Source: Tipula vernalis (taxonomy: Eukaryota > Arthropoda > Insecta > Diptera > Tipulidae). From it: a stretch of DNA of 64,000 nucleotides. The notes beneath the pieces were generated by a model. That model worked only from the letters and a program-made list of their open reading frames with translations, made no database searches and was not told the origin of the DNA. Positions 45,210 to 56,000 of this stretch are shown in pieces (the first letter of the stretch is position 1; every line of letters begins with the position of its first letter). Location: positions 39,164,590 to 39,228,589 of the forward strand of contig OY282560.1 in the NCBI GenBank assembly GCA_958295665.1. The letters are read 5' to 3'. Both the position numbers and the translations under genes were made by a program.

Positions 45210-45710
45210 TTTTGCAACTATTGGAGGGGGGTGGGAGGGGGAGGAGGGTTATGGGGTAAGTTGTTCTGGACATATATTAGGCAGCTGAGTGATCGATACT
45301 ATTGTATAAGGGGTAACCTGGTCACAATTCAGAAGTGTACGTGCTGCTGCCTCGTGGCAACCATTGGTAGCCTGGCTATTTGCCGCATTTGACTCTGGAT
45401 ACCATGCACTCTTCAGTTTTATTTACCCTTCCTACAGTAAAGCTTGGTGCCCTACAGGCGAATTTCCATTAACAGCAATTTATAAGAGTAAAATCAAAAC
45501 GGAAGACGCGATGGGTATCAATGCTACCGTCTTTCTAGCAGAAGTACATGCTATAATAAATATCTAAGAGGGAGAGCGCCCAGAGAGCATAAATCGTACG
45601 TCGGCCGGCAGTATTATCAGGTTCATTGAGAGCCTGAATATTGACTGGATGACAGACGGCCACAAAAGATCGCTTAGGCCGCAGTGCGAGATGGCTGAAC
45701 AGTCACATGG
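45210..45710 (+). pseudogene. Chimeric LOA-like fragment: 5' UTR joined to RNase H
   Basis: 45300-45372 ('aggggtaacctggtcac...', 'gcctcgtggcaaccattgg') matches the LOA 5' UTR at about 13750-13815. Roughly 60 bp later, a frame encodes FPLTAIYKSKIKTEDAMG followed by INATVFLAEVHAI (about 45455-45560), resembling the RNase H block with the catalytic AExxAI glutamate. ORF1, endonuclease and RT that should lie between are missing. The start of the segment is strikingly G-rich (about 45224-45256). Assignment of the RNase H part to LOA, R1 or I clade is uncertain. Confidence 0.6.
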
Positions 45711-46346
45711 GCCTTCAACAATAAAAATAATATTAATAAGCCTTTCAAAATTTATAAAATTCATTTTGTGGATTTTATACATAATTTTTTGAAAATTATT
45801 TTTCAAAAAATTTCGATATTTGAACTAAATTGCCAAAGCTAAATTCATACAGATTTTTCCTTTTATTAAATTTGTTAAATTATTGCGCCAATAATTAATC
45901 TGGAAATTATTTACCCCTACTGCAAAATATCAATTTGTTGCTTTTCAAACAAATGCGATTTCGGAATGCGGATTTCGTCGTCTGAAAAGTTGTTCACAAA
46001 TTCTGAAAAAATTACGAAATTCATCAGAATTCTTCTAACAAATTCTGGGCTTCGTTGAATTTTTAAAGATTAAATTTTATACCGTTAAAGTTTTACTCCA
46101 ATTCCAAGATAAAATTGTGTAGTGTAAATTTACTAACAAACTTTAAAGATTGTTCTAACTAATTCCAAAGCTTTAATCTGAAGTTGAATCAAATTCTGAA
46201 ATTTTATAAATTTTGAAGGATTTTCTACTCAGATAGTGTTTTAATTGAATTTAATTGGTATAAGGTATAACTCTTGAGGTAAAGTACGAAGGGGTTTGGG
46301 GGGGGGGAGGAGGGGAATGTTATTTCTACTTTTTTCAGTAGATATA
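45711..46346. other. AT-rich spacer
   Basis: No gene seen. Contains repeated 'aaattctg' words and a G-run (about 46289-46318, 'ggggggggggaggagggg'). Confidence 0.5.
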
Positions 46347-47386
46347 TTATGTGTGTAAATTAATTTTTAGACTTTTTTTATAAAAAAGAAATGTTTATTA
46401 AAAGATAACGAAACAGTATATTTTATCCAATATATTCGCCATCGTTAGCTATGACTTCCTGCCATCTCCTTGGAAGTTTGTGGATTCCTCGTTTGAAGAA
46501 GCCTTCAACTTTCCCAGCTATTCAGCAATCGATCCAATTTCACACTTCTTCGGCGTTTCGGAAGCGTACGTCAGCCAGCCCTATTTGCATTGATCGAAAC
46601 AAATGGTAGTCGGAAGTCCTGCATTGTCATGATGAAACAAAACTTTATAGCTTTTGTTCGGTATTGCTGGCCATTTTTCGTCTAATGCACGTGCCAAATT
46701 GCCCAGTTTGCGCCGGTAGCGATCACCTGTAACCGTTTCATTTGGATTTAACAGAACATAATACAACACACCTTTCTGGTCCCACCAAATATGTAGCATA
46801 ACCTTATCGCAATGAATATCTCGTTTTGGCTGCGATGGTCCTGCTTGGCCTGGATCGACGTAAGCTGATTTACGTTTGGGGTTATCGTAATAGACACACT
46901 TTTCATCGCGAGTAACAATTCGATGCAAAAAACTATGTTTTTTTTGTACTCTTTTGTACTCAGCAAGATTTTTTTTGCATGCTTTAATTCGTGATCTTAA
47001 TTGTTTTTCGGACAGTTGATGTGGGACCCATCTTGTCTGTCAAGTCAAAATCACCACTTTGGAATCGATGAAACCAATTGAAACAGCTTGCTCTCGATGA
47101 AGCTTGATTACCATAAGTATCAGAAAGCAATCGGTGAGCTTCAGCGGCAGTTTTCTTGGAATCAAAAAAGAAAAGAAGAACCCCTCGAAAAAACAACTTA
47201 TCACGATCCATTTTAAATCGATTACAAAAAAATGACGTAATATGAAAAAAAAAAACACTTTCTGCTCTGAATTAGATTGACAATTGTGACAGCTACAAAA
47301 TGCAATTGGAATTGCTTTTAAAACTATACGCAATCTCACGTAGCGACATCTAAATGTCGAGTCCAAGAATTAATTCACACACCCAA
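46347..47386 (-). mobile_element. Mariner element, internally deleted
   Basis: The left end is TTATGTGTGTAAATTAATTT and the right end, reverse-complemented, is TTGGGTGTGTGAATTAATTC, giving about 16 of 20 matches as terminal inverted repeats. Both ends are bordered by TA (46345-46346 and 47387-47388). Length is 1040 bp against about 1.3 kb for intact mariners, in line with deletions seen inside the transposase gene. Orientation of transcription is minus. Confidence 0.85.
46420..47211 (-). pseudogene. Mariner transposase, inactive
   Basis: The minus strand begins MDRDKLFFRGVLLFFFDSKK followed by TAAEAHRLLSDTYGNQ and WFHRFQSGDFDLTDK, the N-terminal DNA-binding region. After a deletion and frame change comes the catalytic core: HRIVTRDEKCVYYDNPKRKS (first catalytic aspartate), YVDPGQ, HIWWDQKGVLYYVLLNPNET and VLFHHDNAG (second catalytic aspartate). 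The block YSPDLAPSDY with the third aspartate of the DD34D triad is deleted; sequence resumes at GLADVRF-like and finishes GIHKLPRRWQEVIANDG near 46425. The enzyme would cut and join at TA sites; loss of the third aspartate plus frame breaks inactivates it. Confidence 0.9.
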
Positions 47387-47388
47387 TA

Positions 47389-48111
47389 TTATGAGTGATT
47401 TTCTTCTTTATTTTTCTGATCTACTAAATCAAAAATATTGGGAATGTCATGAACACTTAATGTATTTGTCTGCTAAATTTTGAAAATAGCTAAACTTTAA
47501 AGATTTCGAAATTATTGGGTTTTCAGAAATTCTAAAGGGTGAACAAGAAATTTAACCGACTTCTGAGATTTTTTGAATTCTCCTGATTTTAAAATTTTAA
47601 GATTATTAGAACGACGGTTCAAGAAAATTTCTTTATGATTAGAAAAGTTTACTTAATAACGTCACTTCCAGAATTAAATTTCTAAAATTCAATCTTCAAA
47701 AATTATTTTTCGTACTATTTTGACAATTGTGTTGAAATAGCTAATAGAGCAGACATTTGAACTTTTTTATTCAGAATTAATTCAAAAGTACCAAAATAAC
47801 TGAAGACAAGTAGTTTTAGTGCGTATAAATTATTTCCCCCTTAATCCAAAAATCGGTATAGATTGAATTTTAAAAATTTTAAATAATTACTAAACTCAAA
47901 ATTCAATTAAAATTTAACCAAATTCTGCGATTTTATCTGAGAAATTACGATAAAACTAAATCAAAGGGACCGGAATTTAATTTTATTGGCATTTCTTTGT
48001 AACAAATTTTAGAAAATTTACCATTAAGTTTTTATGTAAATTTATACTGTTTCTATAACCATATTTAACATATGTATTAAATTTGAGCATAATCATGCGG
48101 GTTGGGTATGC
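47389..48111. other. AT-rich spacer
   Basis: No coding support. Similar in composition to 45711-46346, with recurring 'aattctgaaa' or 'gattttgaa' words but no regular period. Confidence 0.5.
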
Positions 48112-48228
48112 TATCCCAAAATCAAATTCCCAATTACAAAATCCCAAAATCAAAATCCCAAAAGACAAAATCCCAAAAGACAAAATCCCAAAAAACAAAA
48201 TCCCAAAAGACAAAACCTCCCCAAAATT
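48112..48228. repeat. AAAATCCCAAAAGAC minisatellite
   Basis: About seven units of an approximately 15-bp repeat built on 'aaatcccaaaagacaaaatc', irregular on the left and regular on the right. It lies just upstream of the Mutator-like remnant. Confidence 0.8.
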
Positions 48229-48246
48229 TTCCGCAAAAGCAAATTA

Positions 48247-49130
48247 ATGACAACCATTGAGGAAATTATACATAAAGAGGTTCAAAAAACATTTGAATAT
48301 TGTCATGATCCTCGTGCTGCTGATTTGTATGTTACGGAAGCGAATGTAGAACTAAAATTCAAAGCTGCCTCCACCACACAGCCTCTATCTCAAATAAATC
48401 ACGATGTAACTGTGGAGTGTGAACCATTATCTCATATTTACTTACCAAATAAGCAACCTTAAAATCGAAAAATCAAAAGGATTCGCTCACGTGTTCTTAA
48501 AGAGCCAACCAATTCCGGAACATTTACGATACCTTGAAGAGGAATTATTCATATGCTGTCAGAAAAGGAAGTCCAAACCAACAAAATTATTATACTTGGA
48601 ACTGTTTCAAATATAAAAATTTTATCTGAGTCATCTTGCTGCATCTGGCGCAACTATTTAGTATTCACGGAAAAATTGGAAACCAAATAATACCGCTACT
48701 ATTTTGCTTAATGAGCAAGAAAAATATAAAACGCTAGAATTTTTTTTTTCCAACTTTATCGTAAACCGCCGGAAACCCATATCCCATTAAAACCAAAATG
48801 GATTATTTCGGATTTTGAAGAAACAATTCATTCTGCAGCTCGTAAGTTTTTTGGGCAAATCATATGGCGTCACTTCCAAAAATCGAAAATAGCGGTGAAA
48901 TATGGAAGAAGTGAAGCTTTTAATTTGGAGATTAGGATGATTAATAACTTCCCTTTTGTCCCTCCTACCAAAATAAAAACGTATTATAATGAACTATATA
49001 AGCGTTTAGAAGGTACTGATTCCAAAACAAATTGCAAAGTGGTTCAAAACCAATTAAATTGTAGGACTAAACAACACCGATCGAAAATATGATCCAAACT
49101 TTTGTTCAATTGAAGATGCGTCAAAGGAAA
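48247..49130 (+). pseudogene. Mutator-like (MULE) transposase remnant
   Basis: The segment about 48775-49090 gives PKWIISDFEETIHSAARKFF, then IIWRHFQKSKIAVKYGRSEA and MINNFPFVPPTKIKTYYNEL. This resembles MULE transposases, where a 'xxxDFExAixxAxxxxFP' block carries a catalytic aspartate and a C-x2-H-F block follows. The expected GCxFHFxQ piece is partly deleted. The upstream 71-codon frame from 48247 and the following 48419-48616 frame may be its N-terminal part, but I recognise no motif in them. Stops and frameshifts are present. No terminal inverted repeats were identified. Confidence 0.5.
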
Positions 49131-52030
49131 ATTTCCCGAGTACCCAGAATAGCGTAGAGACATGAAATCGACGACTCAAAATTGTTGTCGGGAAACTAAC
49201 CAGAGATTTAATAAAATAATTATTTTCAGCTAAAACAAATAATCAAAAAATGTGTAGTGGCGAACATTTTCAAAAAAGTAGTTAAAAAAAATTTAATGAA
49301 GCCTTCCTTTTCGATAGGATACTTTACATTGTATTTTTTGGGGGATTTTTTCTTTCGGGAATATAAGGATATCCCATTTTTTATTGAGCAGTTTTTATTT
49401 GAATTAATAAATAAATCCTTCGGGTTGGGCTTTGGGGAAAATAAAAATCTCGTGTGAAAATATCGAAAATAAAAATGAACGATTTTTGTAAAAATTGCAA
49501 AAATTTTGAAAAATTTGTTTGCCCATGGCGAGATATTCTTCGATGTTATGTCTTTCGAGTTTTTTTTTGTATTTTCGTGATTTCGTTCCATTCTATTTTT
49601 TTTTTTGGTTTTTAGATTTTTAAAAAGTGTTTTCGACACTACCATAACGTTGAATATTAGTTTAATTTTCTAATAGTATAAGGAAGAAGGCATGAGAATG
49701 CATTAAACTGTAATTTGTCTATAGCTCAGTATTTTTCTTTTACCATGACCGAAGTAACTGTTTGCAACTGTGATTTTCATAACTCATCTCTGTATTTAAT
49801 ATTTTGATTTGAAAAAATCAAAGAGTCCCGAATAAGCTTACAATTCTTTTAGAGAAAGAAAACGTATAAAGCTTCTAATAAAATCTCTTGAGTCACACAA
49901 TGACATATAGATCATTATTAAGCTATTAAGCACTTTTGCAAATATAGTTTCTAATTCTAAATTCAATATTATTGTTATGAATAATTTGTCGAGTTTCTAA
50001 TATTTATAGTTTTATAAAAATATCAGAGGTATATACATAATACATAATATTCCAGGTAGATATAATATATACGAGTAGCTTTATATATATATATACGTTT
50101 TAAAATAAAGGTTGAAGTTGAAATAAAAGGAATGAATTCCCATTTCACAATGATAATATAACAATTGTGTGCTCTCAAAAAATTATTAAAAAAAAAAAAA
50201 AAAAATCAAATGAATTCATGTCAGAAATTGTTTTGTCTTTAATTCCCACACTAGCTGTCGATGGTGTATATGGTGAAATTAATTAAATTTTATTTTAAAA
50301 ATGAAACCTTTTCCTACAAAGATACCTTGGGTACTCGTAGGTACGATTAAATTTAAAATTCAAAAATTGCCACGTATATCCCATACGGAATTGAATGCCA
50401 TCTCAATATATAATGTAAAAAATAAATAATAATATGTACCTAACCGCACAAACGCAACAAAGCTAGAATTTTATTTTTTGTTCAGCCCAACCTATATAAT
50501 AACATACCTATAAGTAGCATAATGTATTATATAAAAGTAGGTAAACGTATACAAAAATAATTTCCAGAATTACGTTTAGTAATTTGACACATTATAGACT
50601 GAATGCGATACCAAAATATTTCACAAATTCATGACACGATATAAAAAATTTAAGTTTCAACACAGCCAACCAACACACTTGTTGTTCTTCTTGGCAGCAA
50701 TTTTAGCTTTAATTTGTATCAAAACAACAACAAAAACTGAAACTTAGTATATAGCGATTTTATACCTTAATGTGTCGTGCAATCAAAATGAATAAATAAT
50801 CTTAAAGCGTAGGTTTACTCGTATATAGGATGACCAGTTCCATTGATTTTTCTTTTTTGATTGTAATTTCTTGTAGGCTGAACAATAAATATAATTTGGA
50901 GACACTATAAACTGTGTCAATGTTAACAGATTAATGGAAAATTATAGTAATTTAGAACTTATGAATTAAATAAAACGTTTAATCCGAATTTTTGTAAACT
51001 CATTTAATCGATTGTATAAATTATCATTGTTGGTTTTTATCCCTCTGTTCGATCACCACGTAAAATTAATTTGAATTGTAACTTTTAAAGGTTTTTACAA
51101 AATGTTAGTGTCTTTAGTGTCGATTTTTAGTAGAATGGTTCATACTAGCCACAGTTTGATTTACTTTAAAGTGATTCTGGTAGTTGGTTAATAAATCATA
51201 AAATTTTAGAAGAACTTATAAGGAGTGGCCAATGAACAATTATGTTTTATAAATAGGTCAATTCCTTAAACTATAGCTTTAGGTGGTTGAACATTTTAAT
51301 TCAGTTATAAACAAAAATGATCTAATAGAGACCCGAGATTGTAAGTCAAATTAGATCTATTAAGTAATATGGTTATTTTAAAAAGTAAAAGATATTTTGC
51401 ATACGAAAATCCCAAGCGTAACAGCAGAATCTATACTCCTAACGTGGTGAAGAGATGGAGGAAATGATGATAGTTTGTTATCGTGGTGATGATTTTAATG
51501 GAAATTCGGACTAGAAGAGAAATTCGAACTAGAGAATATGTCTCAAGTAACTTTTCTTTGGTTACAACAATAACTTGTTTGTTGAAATATCTCTCTATAT
51601 AAACTGTAGCAACATATGTTCGGTCCTAAAAGTATCTAACAATTAATTTATAGAACAATATTTCTCAAACTCAGCCATAGTAACACATTTATTTTAAAGT
51701 CATGCAGTTCTGCGTTGAAGACGAATATGAACGTATACCAAATGGTAATACAGCCTGTGACTAACGAAAATTAATTTTCCTATTAGAGGTTGGGTAACTG
51801 TAGTATTTCGTGTTTGAGCTCAAGGTTTTACAATAGCCGAAAGTTCTAAATCGAAGCTTTTAGAAAGAAACAAACAATTTTTTAATTTCGTCCAATAAAT
51901 TTGTTTCGATAAAAAACAAAATAAATTTTTCGTTAACTTGATATGGGGTGATCTTCATCAGATTTTTCGTTGCAACTAAATTCAGAAAAACCTGTCAGAA
52001 CTTCGATCAAGAAAATTACCCACAAACGTA
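49131..52030. other. Long AT-rich region without recognisable genes
   Basis: Overlapping frames at 49226-49645 on both strands are low-complexity (K/N/F-rich) and without motif. There are short (TA)n at about 50075-50095 and A15-type runs at about 50190-50207. No element ends were recognised. Confidence 0.5.
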
Positions 52031-52034
52031 ACCG

Positions 52035-52440
52035 CTTTAAAAATCAGGTCAATCCAAACTTTAACTTAACCCTACATATTTTCCTAACTCAAGCTCCTAA
52101 CTAAACACCAATTCAACTTTAACCGACCCCAGCTTTAACAAACCTCAACACCAAACTCAACGGATAACTCAATCCCTAAATCAATTCGATTAGAAAAACT
52201 ACAAACGTACACAATTAACCCAACTCAAATCAAATCAATCTAACCTCTAACAAATTCCCAACTAGTAGCACAACTCTTAACTCAACCCCTAACTCAGCTC
52301 ACAAATCAACATGATGTGAAAAAGTACATGCGTGCTAAGCTCAACTGAAGCAAACAGCTTAAACTCAACGCTCAAATAAATCCCAAACTCAATGTCCAAC
52401 TCAATCCTCAAACCAGCGTATGGACGTGTCAGAAGCCAAT
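52035..52440 (-). repeat. CAACTCAACC array, third partial composite repeat
   Basis: Irregular 'caactcaac', 'aactcaatc' and 'cctaactcaa' units end in 'cctcaaaccagcgtatg' (about 52412-52428), which matches the 'caaaccagcgtatataaaa' edge of the minus copy at about 42056. Only the GTTGAG-type module is present. Orientation is the same as the copy at 41666-42375. Confidence 0.65.
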
Positions 52441-53059
52441 CCAATTAACTCCATCTGGTGGTTTACACAATTTGTCGACACTATTGCTGCCACTATGCAG
52501 TAAATTTTTTTTACAGTTAACTGTTTATAGAAAAATCAAAGGAAATTTCCGTTAAAAGTTGGTATGAAGAGAAGGGTTAATGTTATTTAAAATTCATCAA
52601 ATTTCTTAATATTGTAAATCTTTTAAAAAGAAATGGAAGGATTAATTTTAACTAAATTAAAAACTATGTTCGAGCTTAAAACTTTTTTTAATTGTGAATT
52701 AGTTATATTTTATGTAAAAATAACTAGTTTCGAGAAAGATCAGTTCAATATCAGGCTAATTTTAAAACTAAAAGTATTAAATATTTTAACATATAATTAA
52801 ATACTTTTCGTCCATAAACCGCTGAGTTCTAGATTTAGTAAATAAAGAATAATCATGGCTCCTCTAACTAGTCCCTCATGTAATCTCATGTTAATTTTGT
52901 GCAGTACTAAGACAACATTGTCACAACTCGTAAATATATAATGTGTAATTTGACCTAAAGCTTATGCTTGTTCCTTAATTTCTTCGAAGTGTTCATTGAA
53001 TCTTTTATTAAACTTTCTCCCATTTAAGTAATTGATAATTTTTCTTACTTCGAATTGGT
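52441..53059. other. AT-rich spacer before the satellite
   Basis: No gene or repeat unit recognised. Confidence 0.5.
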
Positions 53060-56000
53060 CAACATTGCTAGTTTTTTTAAACTTTCAAAAGGGAAAAAGA
53101 GAAAAATTCCGAAATTGGCTTCTTATTTAGATTTTTTTTATTCAGGTTCGACTTCATTCCAAATTTGTCAAATTTCTTAATTTTTTAAATCGTTTGAGAA
53201 CTTTAAAAGGTAAATTCCTTAATAATTCAGAATTCGATCTCTTATTTCGAATTCGTCAAAATTTTTAATTTTTAAAATCTTTCAAAAGTTAACTAAAAGA
53301 CAAATTTCTTATTATTTCACAATATGAAGTCTTATTTCGAATTTGTCCAATTCCCAAAAACTTCAAATTATTAATTTTTTTGTTTCAAAAGGAAATTAAA
53401 AAATTATTTTCCTAGTAAAAGATAATTTTCTTAATTATTCTGAATTCGATTTCTTATTTCGAATTTGTCAAAATTTTTAATTTTTTAAATCATTCAACGG
53501 TTAATTAAAAGACAAATTTCGTATTATTTCAGAATATGAAGTCTTATTTCGAATTTGTCCAATTCCCTAAACTTTAGATTATTAATTTATTTGTTTCAAA
53601 ATGAAATTAAAAAATTTTTTTTATAGTAAAAGATAAATTCCTTAATTATTCAGAATTCGATTTCTTATTTCGAATTTGTCAAAATTTTTAATTTTTTAAA
53701 TCTTTCAAAGTTTAATTAAACGACAAATTTCGTATTATTTCAGAATATGAAGTCTTATATTTAATTTGTCCAATTCCCTAAATTTTAAATTATTAATATT
53801 TTTGTTTCCATAGGAAATTGAAAAATTCTTTTCCTAGTAAAAGATAAATTCCTTAATTATTCAGAATTCGATCTCTTATTTCCAATTTGTCAAAATTTTT
53901 AATTTTTTAAATTTTTCAAGGGTTAATTAAAAGCCAAATTTCGTATTATTTCAGAATATGAAGTCTTATTTCGAATTTGTCAAATTCCCTAAATTTTTTA
54001 ATTATTAATTTGTTTGTTTCATAAGGAAATTAAAATATAATTTTGATAGTAAAAGATAAATTCCTTAATTATTCAGAATTCGATCTCTAATTTCGAATTT
54101 GTCCCAATTTTTAATTTTTTAAATCTTTCAAAGGTTAATTAAAAGACAAATTTCGTATTATTTCAGAATATGAAGTCTTATTTTTAATTTGTCCAATTCC
54201 CAAAATTTTAAATTATTAAAAAATTAAAAAATTCTTTTTATTGTAAAAGATAAATTCTTAATTATTTAGAATTCGATCGGTTATTTCTAATTAGTCAAAA
54301 TTTTTAATTTTTTAAATCTTTCAAAGTTTAATTAAAAGACAAGTTTATTATTATTTCAGAATATGAAGTCTTATTTTTAATTTGTCTAATTCCCTAAATT
54401 TTAAATTATTAATTTATTTGTTTCAAAAGGAAATTAAAAAATTATTTTTATAGTAAAAGATAAATTCAGAGTCAAAATTTTTAATTTTTTAAATCTTTCA
54501 AAGTTTAATTAAACGACAAATTTCGTATTATTTCAGAATATGAAGTCTTATTTTTAATTTGTCCAATTCCCTAAATTTTAAATTATTAATTTATTTGTTT
54601 CAAAAGTAAATTAAAAAATTATTTTTATAGTAAAAGATAAATTCATAGTCAAAATTTTTAATTTTTTAAATCTTTCAAAGTTTAATTAAACGACAAATTT
54701 CGTATTATTTCAGAATATGAAGTCTTATATTTAATTTGTCCAATTCCCTAAATTTTAAATTATTAATTTATTTGTTTCAAAAGTAAATTAAAAAATTATT
54801 TTTATAGTGAAAGATAAATTCCTTAATTATTCAGAATTTGATCTCTAATTTCGAATTTGTCAAAATTTTTAATTTTTTAAATCCTTCAAAGGTTAATTAA
54901 AAGACTAATTTCGTATTATTTCAGAATATGAAGTCTTATTTTTAATTTGTCCAATTCCCAAAATTTTAAATTATTAAAAAATTAAAAAATTCTTTTTATA
55001 GTAAAAGATAAATTCCTTAATTATTTAGAATTCGATCGGTTATTTCGAATTTGTCAAAATTTTTAATTTTTTAAATCTTTCAAAGTTTAATTAAAAGACA
55101 AATTTATTATTGTTTCAGAATATCAAGTCTTATTTTTAATTTGTCCAATTCCCTAAATTTTAAATTATTAATTTATTTGTTTCAAAAGTAAATTAAAAAA
55201 TTATTTTTATAGTGAAAGATAAATTCCTTAATTATTCAGAATTTGATCTCTAATTTCGAATTTGTCAAAATTTTTAAGTTTTTAAATCCTTCAAAGGTTA
55301 ATTAAAAGACAAATTTCGTATTATTTCAGAATATGAAGTCTTATTTTTAATTTGTCCAATTCCCAAAATTTTAAATTATTAAAAAATTCTATTCATAGTA
55401 AAAGATAAATTCCTTAATTATTTAGAATTCGATCGGTTATTTCGAATTTGTCAAAATTTTTAATTTTTTAAATCTTTCAAAGTTTAATTAAAAGACAAAT
55501 TTATTATTATTTCAGAATATGAAGTCTTATTTTTAATTTGTCTAATTCCCTAAATTTTAAATTATTAATTTTTTTGTTTCAAAAGAAAATTAAAAAATTA
55601 TTTTTATAGTAAAAGATAAATTCAGAGTCAAAATTTTTAATTTTTTAAATCTTTCAAAGTTTAATTAAACGACAAATTTCGTATTATTACAGAATATGAA
55701 GTCTTATATTTAATTTGTCCAATTCCCTAAATTTTAAATTAATAATTTATTTGTTTCAAAAGTAAATTAAAAAATTATTTTTATAGTGAAAGATTAATTC
55801 CTTAATTATTCAGAATTTGATCTCTAATTTCGAATTTGTCAAAATTTTTAATTTTTTAAATCCTTCAAAGGTTAATTAAAAGACAAATTTCGTATTATTT
55901 CAGAATATGAAGTCTTATTTTTAATTTGTCCAATTCCCAAAATTTTAAATTATTAAAAAATTCTGTTCATAGTAAAAGATAAATTCCTTAATTATTTAGA

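Noticed and set aside
48199..48462. Possible host gene starting at 48247
   Set aside because: Downstream collinear sequence looks like a Mutator-like transposase with stops; no splice or promoter support for a host gene.
49226..49645. 139-codon minus-strand open frame, with a 66-codon plus frame opposite
   Set aside because: Low-complexity K/N/F/I composition typical of AT-rich chance frames; no motif.
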